33,516 nucleotides of DNA from Candidatus Binataceae bacterium (GTDB lineage: Bacteria; Desulfobacterota; Binatia; Binatales; Binataceae), in assembly GCA_024281015.1 (NCBI GenBank), contig JAMXLL010000309.1, positions 1-33,516 of the forward strand, in the 5' to 3' direction. Both the position numbers and the translations under genes were made by a program. Numbering within the stretch: position 1 is the first letter of the stretch; each line of letters begins with the position of its first letter. The notes beneath the pieces were generated by a model. It saw nothing but the letters and a program-made list of their open reading frames with translations, had not been told where the DNA came from and made no database searches. Positions 22,760 to 30,498 of the stretch are shown piece after piece.

Positions 22760-23272
22760 ATGAACCGCCTAATAATACCTGTCGCGCTGCTCTTGTTTGC
22801 GGGTGGAGTTGCAACTGTGGCCTTTTCACAACGGCCATGGGCGCCGCGCTCTGATGTCGAACAACCGATTCCGTTCAGCCATCGTGTGCATGCGGGGATC
22901 AACAAAATTCCCTGTCAGTACTGCCATGAATACGCGCGGAGATCGTCAATGTCAGGGGTGCCGCCGGTTGAGCGATGCGTCGGCTGCCATGGTAGCGCTC
23001 TGCTAGGCGGGATCGAGCCAATTACACGGGCTTGGACCGACAACCATCAGCCGCCATTCGAGATTCGCTGGAATCGAGTCTACGCGTTACCTGATTTCGT
23101 TAAGTTCGTCCACAAACCGCACATCTGGGCCGGCGTGGCCTGCCAGGAATGCCATGGGCCAGTTGAGACGATGGATCGAGTGGTGCCGGTGTACGAAATC
23201 AACATGGGTTTCTGCATCGACTGCCACGTCAAGCGCGGCGCCACCCAGGACTGTTTTGTTTGCCATCACTGA
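22760..23272 (+). CDS. actA: Alternative Complex III subunit A, pentaheme cytochrome c
   Basis: A 170-residue c-type cytochrome with one N-terminal membrane or signal helix (LIIPVALLLFAGGVATVAF) and five CxxCH heme sites at 52-56, 73-77, 128-132, 152-156 and 165-169. Extra His (His41, His44, His96, His118, His121) are available as distal ligands. It resembles the ActA subunit of Alternative Complex III, which passes electrons from the quinol site to the terminal acceptor on the periplasmic side. The C-terminus ends directly after the fifth heme. It begins the operon; the iron-sulfur/molybdopterin-fold subunit gene starts 12 bases later. The ribosome site (GTGAAGAAG) is modest. Confidence 0.94.
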   Translation: MNRLIIPVALLLFAGGVATVAFSQRPWAPRSDVEQPIPFSHRVHAGINKIPCQYCHEYARRSSMSGVPPVERCVGCHGSALLGGIEPITRAWTDNHQPPFEIRWNRVYALPDFVKFVHKPHIWAGVACQECHGPVETMDRVVPVYEINMGFCIDCHVKRGATQDCFVCHH

Positions 23273-23284
23273 GTGAGGAATCCA

Positions 23285-26260
23285 ATGTCAGAGGGGTTCT
23301 CCAGGCGGTCATTCCTGAAGCTTGCGGCAACTGCCGGGGCCGCGGCCGCGATTCCGGGCTGCGAGCCTGCCGCGCGCAAGATAATTCCCTACGTGGTCCC
23401 GGATGAGAACGTAATCCCTGGCGTGCCGACCTTCTATGCTACGACGTGCAACGAATGCCGCGCCGGATGCGGCATTATCGCCAAAGTGCGCGAAGGGCGC
23501 GTAATCAAGCTGGAAGGCAATCCTGCCGATCCAATCAGTCAGGGCTCAATCTGTGCCCGCGGACAGGCGGCTTTGCAAGGCTTGTACAATCCCGACCGCC
23601 TTGCCAAACCGATGGCGCGCGCGGCCGATGGCTCCTTACAGGAAATCTCCTGGGACGAGGCAATCAGGCAGTTTAACGAACATCTGCAAGCAGCAGCCAG
23701 AGCCGGGAAGGACCGCATAGCCTTTATCGGTTCATCGAACGGACCGGTGCTTGACAATATTACTCGACTTTGGCTGCAGACCTGGGGCTCCGGCCTGGCC
23801 GTATTCTGGGAACGTATCGGTGAGGAGCCGGCGCGCGCGGCGGCCCAAGCCTGTTTTGGGCGACGCGACCTGCCCATCTATCGTCTCGACCAGGCCGAGG
23901 CCATTGTCTCTTTTGGCGCCGACTTCCTTGAAACCTGGGGCTCGCCGGTCGAGTACTCCCGCCAATATGCAGAGTTTCGTCGGCCCAAAATACGCAAAGG
24001 CGCGGTCTCGATCGGAAAATGCGCATATGTCAGCGCTCGACTCGGTACCACCGGGGCGAAAGCTGACCAATGGGTACAAGCATATCCAGGCACCGAGAGC
24101 GTGGTGGCGATGGGCGTGCTCAACGCCCTCGTGAACCAGGGATGGGTTGCCCAGAACGCCAATATCGATGCAGCTGCGTTGAAGCAATTCGTCGCACCCT
24201 ATGACCCGCATACGGTTGGCGAGGCGGCCGGCGTCCCCGCCGAGCTAATCACCAGACTCGCCTCCTGGCTTGGGCAGTCCGATGGTGCTGTGGCCTTGGC
24301 GGGGGGCGATGACCCGCAAACGTACATTGCGGCTTACGTGCTGAACGCGGTTACGGGTAACCTGGGCCGCACGCTGGTTTTCCACGAAAACCCGCCTGCC
24401 GAGGCATTAACGACGCCGCAAAATGCGCTCGCCGCAATCCGTTCGATTCATAACGGAGGAGTTGACGTAGCTATTGTGGCCGGCGGCGCCAACCCGGCGT
24501 ACTCCATGCCAGCATCGTGGAATGCAGGCGCGGCCCTCAAACGAGCCGAGTTCGTCGTCTGGTTTGGCGAAGTCCCTGACGAGAGCGCCGACGGCGCCCA
24601 CCTCCTCATGCCGACCCATCACCCGCTGGAAAGCTGGCGGGACAGCCAGCCCCGGGCTGGGGTTTATCAAATCGGTCAGCCGGTGATGCAACCGGTCTTT
24701 CCCAGTAAGCCGCTCCACGACATCCTCATCGAATCGGCGCACCTGGCGGGCGGTGCTGCTGGACAGAAAATCACGTGGGAAAACACTTCCGACGCGGTCA
24801 ATTCTGCCTGGCAGCAATTACAGGGCAAAATTGCCGCCGACACTAATGCGACAGATTTTTGGAGTCAGGCGCTCCGTGCCGGCGGTGTCTTCCAACAAGC
24901 AAAATCCGCCACCGTCAAACTCAACGCGGCAGTCCTGAAGCAAAAGGTTCAGATCAGAACTCCCGAGCCGGGCACTCTCTCCCTCGCAGCATTCCCACAT
25001 ATCTTCCTTTACGATGGGCGCGGCGCAGACAAGCCATGGTTGCAGGAAATTCCGGACCCGATCACTCAGATCGTTTGGGATACCTGGGTCGAAATGCACC
25101 CCGAGACCGCATCCCGTCTGGGCCTTAAGCAAAACTACGACATCCATTACCTGTACGCCGGGATTAACGTCGTCGAAATATCGACTCCGAATGGAAATTT
25201 CGAAGCCGCGGTACACATCACCCCGCTGGTAAAGCCCGGGGTCCTGGCGATGCCAATAGGCCAGGGCCATTCGGCTTACGGACGCTATGCAAAAAATCGC
25301 GGTGTCAACCTTTGGGCGTTTTTGCCCGAAGGCAGCCGGACGGCGTCGGTGCAGGCGCGAATTACCGAGAAGCGCTACATGCTGACCACGCCGCTTGGCA
25401 ACAGTGACATGATGCGGCGTTCGATTATCGAAGCAATGAGCGTGGAGGAACTGGCGAGCGGCCGGAAGCCTGCTATCCAGCATGAGTCCGAAGAAGAGAT
25501 GCCACCGCGACCGTACGAGATGTACAACCCGATCGCCTACCCGGGCCACAAGTGGGGTATGACGATCGATGTCAACGCGTGCACTGGCTGCAGCGCTTGT
25601 GTGGCCGCCTGCTATGCGGAGAATAACCTGGCGATTGTCGGCAAGGAGCGCGTCCAGGAAGGGCATATAATGTCCTGGCTGCGCATCGAGCGCTTTATTC
25701 CGCCTCCTGACGAATTCCACGAGTCGCCGAACCTGTATCTCGCCCCGATCCTGTGCCAGCAGTGCGATCATGCACCCTGCGAACCGGTCTGTCCCGTCTT
25801 CGCTTCAGTGCACTCCCGTGAGGGACTCAACGCCCAGATTTACAATCGCTGCATCGGCACGCGGTTCTGCGAGAACAACTGCCCATACAAGGTGCGCCGG
25901 TTCAATTGGTTCGCGCCAGAGTGGCCGGAGCCCTTGAATCTGCAACTCAATCCGGATGTTGCCGTGCGCGGCGCCGGGGTCATGGAAAAATGCACCTTCT
26001 GCATCCAGCGCATAACCGCGGCCGAGATCGATGCGCGCACCGAGGAACGCGAATTGAAGGACGGCGAGGTGATCACGGCCTGCGCCCAGGCCTGCCCCAG
26101 CCGGGCAATTACCTTTGGCGACCTCAACGACCATAGCAGCGCGATGGTAAAGCGGCGGACGGACAACAGAGCCCGGGCTTACACGATGCTTCCAGAGCTT
26201 AATGCCCTACCTCAGATCACCTATTTGCGCTCGCTGTATCGCCCCACGGAGAAGTCGTAA
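23285..26260 (+). CDS. actB: Alternative Complex III subunit B: molybdopterin-oxidoreductase-fold and iron-sulfur fusion
   Basis: A 991-residue ActB. A Tat signal (FSRRSFLKLAATAG) and an AAIPGC stretch that could be a lipobox are followed by an N-terminal CNECRAGCG/SICARGQ cysteine set and a long molybdopterin-dinucleotide-fold domain (to about residue 690). In characterised ACIII that fold carries no Mo cofactor. From about 765 to 910 comes a four-cluster ferredoxin module: CTGCSACVAACYAEN, CQQCDHAPCEPVCPV, CIGTRFCENNCPYKV and CTFCIQRI...CAQACPS. The ATG at 23285 is chosen over a GTG at 23273 because that codon lies inside the GAGGA ribosome site and the Tat motif is then close to the N-terminus. 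The 3' end touches actC (TAATG). Confidence 0.94.
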   Translation: MSEGFSRRSFLKLAATAGAAAAIPGCEPAARKIIPYVVPDENVIPGVPTFYATTCNECRAGCGIIAKVREGRVIKLEGNPADPISQGSICARGQAALQGLYNPDRLAKPMARAADGSLQEISWDEAIRQFNEHLQAAARAGKDRIAFIGSSNGPVLDNITRLWLQTWGSGLAVFWERIGEEPARAAAQACFGRRDLPIYRLDQAEAIVSFGADFLETWGSPVEYSRQYAEFRRPKIRKGAVSIGKCAYVSARLGTTGAKADQWVQAYPGTESVVAMGVLNALVNQGWVAQNANIDAAALKQFVAPYDPHTVGEAAGVPAELITRLASWLGQSDGAVALAGGDDPQTYIAAYVLNAVTGNLGRTLVFHENPPAEALTTPQNALAAIRSIHNGGVDVAIVAGGANPAYSMPASWNAGAALKRAEFVVWFGEVPDESADGAHLLMPTHHPLESWRDSQPRAGVYQIGQPVMQPVFPSKPLHDILIESAHLAGGAAGQKITWENTSDAVNSAWQQLQGKIAADTNATDFWSQALRAGGVFQQAKSATVKLNAAVLKQKVQIRTPEPGTLSLAAFPHIFLYDGRGADKPWLQEIPDPITQIVWDTWVEMHPETASRLGLKQNYDIHYLYAGINVVEISTPNGNFEAAVHITPLVKPGVLAMPIGQGHSAYGRYAKNRGVNLWAFLPEGSRTASVQARITEKRYMLTTPLGNSDMMRRSIIEAMSVEELASGRKPAIQHESEEEMPPRPYEMYNPIAYPGHKWGMTIDVNACTGCSACVAACYAENNLAIVGKERVQEGHIMSWLRIERFIPPPDEFHESPNLYLAPILCQQCDHAPCEPVCPVFASVHSREGLNAQIYNRCIGTRFCENNCPYKVRRFNWFAPEWPEPLNLQLNPDVAVRGAGVMEKCTFCIQRITAAEIDARTEERELKDGEVITACAQACPSRAITFGDLNDHSSAMVKRRTDNRARAYTMLPELNALPQITYLRSLYRPTEKS

Positions 26261-27624
26261 TGGCAGCTGCGGTTGAGACTACCGTACACCCCAGTTACAT
26301 CGACGTGGACCGCCAGGTCCAGCGCGCGTTGGCGCCCGGCGGTTTGACATACTGGCTATGGGTTCTGTTCTGCGCCTTCGTGACTGCGCTCGGCATCGGA
26401 TTCTGGACCAACCAGGTTTACAAGGGCCTCGGGGTGACTGGTCTGACGGAACCTACGATGTGGGCGCCGTATATTACCAACTTCGTATTTTGGGTAGGAA
26501 TTGCCCATTCGGGAACCCTGATATCAGCAATTCTGTTTCTGTTCCGAACACGATGGCGCACGGCTATTTACCGTTGTGCGGAGACCATGACCATCTTCGC
26601 GGTCGCGACGGCGGGTTTGTTCCCGCTAATTCACCTGGGCCGGCTGTGGTTCTTTTATTTTGTTGTGCCGTATCCCAATGAGCGCTACCTGCAACCAGAT
26701 TTCCGCTCACCGCTGGTGTGGGATTTCTTCGCAATCGGCACCTATTTTACGATTAGCGCGGTGTTTCTGTTTACCGGGTTGATTCCCGACTGTGCCAACG
26801 CGCGCGAGTTGGCGACCGGCTGGCGCAAGATTCTCTACACTATTTTTTCATTCGGTTGGCAGGGGACCGACCGCCAATGGCGCAATTTCCAAATGGTCTA
26901 CCTGCTGCTGGCGGGCTTTGCTACCCCTCTCGTGCTGTCCGTGCACAGCGTAGTGTCATGGGATTTTGCAATGACCCAGTTGCCGGGATGGCACAGCACG
27001 ATCTTCGCTCCTTATTTCGTTGCTGGAGCAATCTTCTCCGGCTGCGCGCTGGTGCTGACTCTGATCATCCCGATCCGTAAGTTTTGGCGGCTGAAGGATC
27101 TGGTGACTATCTGGCATCTCGACAATCTTGCGAAGATCATTCTGCTCACATCATTGATCATTACGTACTCATATGGCGTTGAGTCTTTCATGGTGTGGTA
27201 CTCGCAAGACCCGCTGGAACTGGCTACTTTTCATCAGCGATATTTCGGCCCCCAAGGCTACTTCTTCTGGATCATGGTGACCTGCAACTGCATAATTCCA
27301 TTATTGCTCTTCAGTCCGCGGGTTCGCACTAATACGGTCTGGCTATTTATCATTTCGATTTTTGTAAACATCGGAATGTGGCTGGAACGCTTCGTAATCA
27401 TCGCCGGATCGCTAGCCACTAACACGATGCCGTCCCAATGGCGCTTCTACACTCCGCACGTGACTGAAATGGTGATAACTGCTGGCAGCTTCGGTTGGTT
27501 TCTGATGAACTTTTCGCTGTTTGCCAAGTTTATGCCGATCGTATCAATGACGGAGATGAAGGAAGGAATAACCTGGCTAAGGCAGGCGGTTCGCAGCACC
27601 TACCCTTATCGGAAGGCAGCATGA
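26260..27624 (+). CDS. actC: Alternative Complex III subunit C (NrfD/PsrC-like quinol-binding membrane protein)
   Basis: A 454-residue integral membrane protein with about ten helices, of the NrfD/PsrC family. In ACIII, ActC carries a quinol site next to the iron-sulfur subunit. Blocks seen include YWLWVLFCAFVTALGIGFWTNQVYKG, WVGIAHSGTLISAILFLFR, ETMTIFAVATAGLFPLIHLGR, SVHSVVSWDFAMTQLPGWH and MWLERFVIIAGSL. The ATG shares one base with the actB stop, and the stop overlaps the actD start (ATGA), so the genes are tightly coupled. Confidence 0.94.
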   Translation: MAAAVETTVHPSYIDVDRQVQRALAPGGLTYWLWVLFCAFVTALGIGFWTNQVYKGLGVTGLTEPTMWAPYITNFVFWVGIAHSGTLISAILFLFRTRWRTAIYRCAETMTIFAVATAGLFPLIHLGRLWFFYFVVPYPNERYLQPDFRSPLVWDFFAIGTYFTISAVFLFTGLIPDCANARELATGWRKILYTIFSFGWQGTDRQWRNFQMVYLLLAGFATPLVLSVHSVVSWDFAMTQLPGWHSTIFAPYFVAGAIFSGCALVLTLIIPIRKFWRLKDLVTIWHLDNLAKIILLTSLIITYSYGVESFMVWYSQDPLELATFHQRYFGPQGYFFWIMVTCNCIIPLLLFSPRVRTNTVWLFIISIFVNIGMWLERFVIIAGSLATNTMPSQWRFYTPHVTEMVITAGSFGWFLMNFSLFAKFMPIVSMTEMKEGITWLRQAVRSTYPYRKAA

Positions 27625-28166
27625 GCGAAGTGGCGGTAATTTCGACGTTCGATAATGACGAGGAATGTGCGCGCGGAATTCTCGCGCTGCATGACGCACG
27701 CGTCCATGAATTTCGTGCCTTCTTTCCCTTCCCCAGTGAAAAGATTATGGAGGCGGTTGATCATGTGCGCGCCTGGGGCCGCAGTCCGGTCCGTTACTGG
27801 CAGCTCTTCGGTGGAATTATCGGAGTCCTTTCAGCAATTGCTTTGACGTTTGGTACTTCCTGGGAGTGGAATCTGGTCGCCGGTGGCAGGCCCATCATCT
27901 CCGTCCCACCTTATATTGTCATTATGTTCGAGCTGATGATCCTCATCGGCGGGCTCTCCGGTTTGGCAGGGTTTTTTATCCTTAGCAGGATGCCGGTGTT
28001 CGAACCTTTAGCGGGATACCGTTCGCGCTTCTCCGAAGACAAATTTGGCGTGGTGGTACACTGCGACGAAGGTGCGGCTGCTCGCGTCGAGACGGTTCTA
28101 CGCGATGCCGGCGCAGAAGATATTACCCGCGAGATCCTGGAAGAAGCGGCCGCCGAACATCATTGA
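27621..28166 (+). CDS. actD: Alternative Complex III subunit D (DUF3341-type)
   Basis: A 181-residue protein with a cytoplasmic N-terminal ferredoxin-like part (VAVISTFDNDEECARGILAL, EFRAFFPFPSEKIMEAV) and two membrane helices (WQLFGGIIGVLSAIALTFG and IVIMFELMILIGGLSGLAGFF), then a soluble C-terminal part (DKFGVVVHCDEGAAARVE). This is the ActD layout, a two-helix subunit holding the complex together. The start ATG 27621 overlaps the actC stop by four bases; the longer frame upstream is inside actC and is not used. actF starts 36 bases further on, and no actE is found between. Confidence 0.92.
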   Translation: MSEVAVISTFDNDEECARGILALHDARVHEFRAFFPFPSEKIMEAVDHVRAWGRSPVRYWQLFGGIIGVLSAIALTFGTSWEWNLVAGGRPIISVPPYIVIMFELMILIGGLSGLAGFFILSRMPVFEPLAGYRSRFSEDKFGVVVHCDEGAAARVETVLRDAGAEDITREILEEAAAEHH

Positions 28167-28202
28167 CGAAGTCGGGCAAAAGCAAACTGGACAGCCCATC
28201 GC

Positions 28203-29441
28203 ATGGAACAGCAAATGACCTCTCAGCAACCGGCGTCGCTCGGGGCAGCAGCGCTTAGACCATTGCGTCAGCCGTCAGAGCTGAATTTGGCCACGCTGAA
28301 TACCGTTGGTCTGGTCCTGTCGGTAATCGGTGTTGCAGGGTTTATCGTCGCGCTCATCCTCGGCCGCAGCCAGCGAGTGTGGGAGATATGGCTGGTTAAT
28401 TTCCTGTTTTTCAACGGAGTTGCGCAGGGCGGAGTGGTCTGCTCGGCGTCTTTTTATTTAACCCAGGCACGATGGGCAGGCTCTACGCACTACCGTATGG
28501 CCGAAGCCTTCAGCTTGTATCTCGGCATCGGCTTCATCCTGTTCTGGGGCATTTTCCTCGGTCGGGCTTCAATCTTCCCGTGGATTCTTCACCCGTCGCC
28601 TAAGCAGCAGATATGGCTCAACGTGCCGTTTCTGTTCGCCCGCGATGGAATTGCACTGCTGGTAATGACCGTAATAAGCCTCTGGTTCGTGTCATTGTCG
28701 CGCCGGCCGGCGGCTCATTCCTGGGCCAGCCGCTTCGGTGAGATTGATATGCCGCCGGTGGCGATTCGGCGCCTGGCTCCGGCGGTCGCTATCCTTTACT
28801 GCTTCATCTATTCGCTACTGGCGTTCGACTTGATCATGTCCCTTTCGCCGAAATGGCATAGCACTCTGTTTGGATGGTGGTATTTCGCCACCGATTTCTG
28901 GAGTGCAACAGTGGCAATGGGACTTATCGCAGTTATGCTTCGGCGTGCATTTGGTCCCGGCACCTCTGCATCCTCACCTGGCGTGCTGCATGATATCGGC
29001 AAAATGATATTTGCTTTCTCGATTTTCTGGATGTACACGGGGTTCGCTCAATACTTAGTGATCTGGTACGGCGATATCCCTGCCGAGACGTTCTTTATCG
29101 TGCAGCGCTTCTGGCACGCTCCGTGGACACTTTTATCCTGGTCCACACCCATTCTTATATGGGTGATCCCTTTCCTGGTGCTACTCGGTGTGCGGCCCAA
29201 ACGCACGCCCATGATACTGGGGAGCGTCTCGTTACTCGGCCTCATTGGAGTATGGATTCTGAATTTTATTCTGGTGGTGCCATCGCTGTCACGCGACCGT
29301 CTACCGTTCGGCTGGATCGAATTGACGATTACGGCGGGATTCCTCGGCATCTTTCTCCTTTGCGCGATTCCTGGACTCAGACGGGTGGCGGTCGCGGCGT
29401 TTGACCCGATATCCCCGGAGCTTCAGCCCCGGATGGAGTAG
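28203..29441 (+). CDS. actF: Alternative Complex III subunit F (ActC-like membrane protein)
   Basis: A 412-residue, roughly ten-helix membrane protein homologous in plan to ActC. Typical segments are WLVNFLFFNGVAQGGVVCSASFYLTQARWA, RPLRQPSELNLATLN before helix 1, SLLAFDLIMSLSPKWHSTLFGWWYFATDFWSA, FAQYLVIWYGDIPAETFFI and WILNFILVVPSLS. ActF stabilises the complex and is thought to take part in proton movement. It is placed where the ActD-ActE-ActF order would have it, but the mono-heme cytochrome gene actE is absent. coxB begins six bases after its stop. Confidence 0.92.
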   Translation: MEQQMTSQQPASLGAAALRPLRQPSELNLATLNTVGLVLSVIGVAGFIVALILGRSQRVWEIWLVNFLFFNGVAQGGVVCSASFYLTQARWAGSTHYRMAEAFSLYLGIGFILFWGIFLGRASIFPWILHPSPKQQIWLNVPFLFARDGIALLVMTVISLWFVSLSRRPAAHSWASRFGEIDMPPVAIRRLAPAVAILYCFIYSLLAFDLIMSLSPKWHSTLFGWWYFATDFWSATVAMGLIAVMLRRAFGPGTSASSPGVLHDIGKMIFAFSIFWMYTGFAQYLVIWYGDIPAETFFIVQRFWHAPWTLLSWSTPILIWVIPFLVLLGVRPKRTPMILGSVSLLGLIGVWILNFILVVPSLSRDRLPFGWIELTITAGFLGIFLLCAIPGLRRVAVAAFDPISPELQPRME

Positions 29442-29446
29442 GATTG

Positions 29447-30490
29447 ATGACGGTAGGTTCGCGGAAATCTACGCTCGCAACTATGGTCTTCGCGACCGTC
29501 GCGCTGGCTTTTGGTGGATGCAAGCCGAAAGCGCCTTATCCCCTTGATACCTTGGCGCCGACCTCCGACCTGACCAAGGCGTTTTACGATTTATTCGTCG
29601 AAGTCACGGTTCTTGACATTATTGTTTTGATAGTAGTGGTCGTTGCGATGCTCCTGGCCATCGCGGTTTTTTCAACTCGAACCGGCGCAGGGGGGCGGCC
29701 CTCGGTCAAGCACTCCGACATGTATCTCGAAATGGCCTGGACCATAATCCCAGCCCTCATCCTGCTGGCGATTACGGTTCCCACCGTTCGCGTCATAATA
29801 AAGACTCAGCCGTACACGTGGCCCAAAAACGCCCTGCCAATCGAAGTGATTGCTCATCAATGGTGGTGGGAATTCCATTATCCCACCCTCGGGGTAGAGA
29901 CTGCAGATGAGCTGCATATTCCAACCGGTCAGATGATTCACTTCCAAATGTTTTCGAAAGACGTGATTCACAGTTTTTTTATGCCGCAGGTCGGCGGCAA
30001 ACGTGACGTCGTGCCCGGGCAGGAGAACCAGATCACCCTGGTCGCCAACGTGCCGGGAGAATACTATGGCCAATGCACCGAATTCTGCGGCGATTCTCAT
30101 GCCAACATGAGGTTTCGGGTCTTCGTCCAGTCGCCGGCGGATTTTCAGAAATGGGTGGCACATCAACTCCAACCGCCTGTCAAGCCCACGTCCGGTCCCG
30201 CCGCCGCCGGGGCAAAGATCTTTGCCAACGCGCCGTGCGCGATTTGCCATACGATTAGAGGGGTATCGGGTTTTTCTAAACAATATACCTACGGCTTCCG
30301 CGGGCCCGACCTCACCCATTTTGGCAGCCGCCTCACCATGGCGGGATCGATTATGGACAACACACCGCAAAACGTTGCGATGTGGATCCGCAACCCAGAT
30401 GACGTGAAGCCCGGGGCCAATATGCCAACCCTCGGACTCAGTGGCCGCGAAATGAATGAATTGGTGGCTTACCTGGAGAGCCTGAAGTAG
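29447..30490 (+). CDS. coxB: Cytochrome c oxidase subunit II with fused C-terminal cytochrome c (caa3 type)
   Basis: A 347-residue subunit II. A signal ending in FGGC (Cys25) suggests lipid anchoring, followed by two membrane helices (about 50-77 and 96-116). The cupredoxin domain has the complete CuA set: His175 (VIHSFF), Cys210, Glu212, Cys214, His218 and Met221 (GQCTEFCGDSHANM). Residues 254-347 are a class I cytochrome c with CAICH (264-268) and a likely axial Met326 (GANMPTLG). The start is ATG 29447, one codon after a TTG. The fused heme can receive electrons directly from ACIII, which matters because no actE is encoded here. Confidence 0.95.
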   Translation: MTVGSRKSTLATMVFATVALAFGGCKPKAPYPLDTLAPTSDLTKAFYDLFVEVTVLDIIVLIVVVVAMLLAIAVFSTRTGAGGRPSVKHSDMYLEMAWTIIPALILLAITVPTVRVIIKTQPYTWPKNALPIEVIAHQWWWEFHYPTLGVETADELHIPTGQMIHFQMFSKDVIHSFFMPQVGGKRDVVPGQENQITLVANVPGEYYGQCTEFCGDSHANMRFRVFVQSPADFQKWVAHQLQPPVKPTSGPAAAGAKIFANAPCAICHTIRGVSGFSKQYTYGFRGPDLTHFGSRLTMAGSIMDNTPQNVAMWIRNPDDVKPGANMPTLGLSGREMNELVAYLESLK

Positions 30491-30498
30491 GACGCATC

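Noticed and set aside
23732-24211. Long minus-strand frames inside actB
   Set aside because: Antisense to a well-supported subunit gene, no family content.
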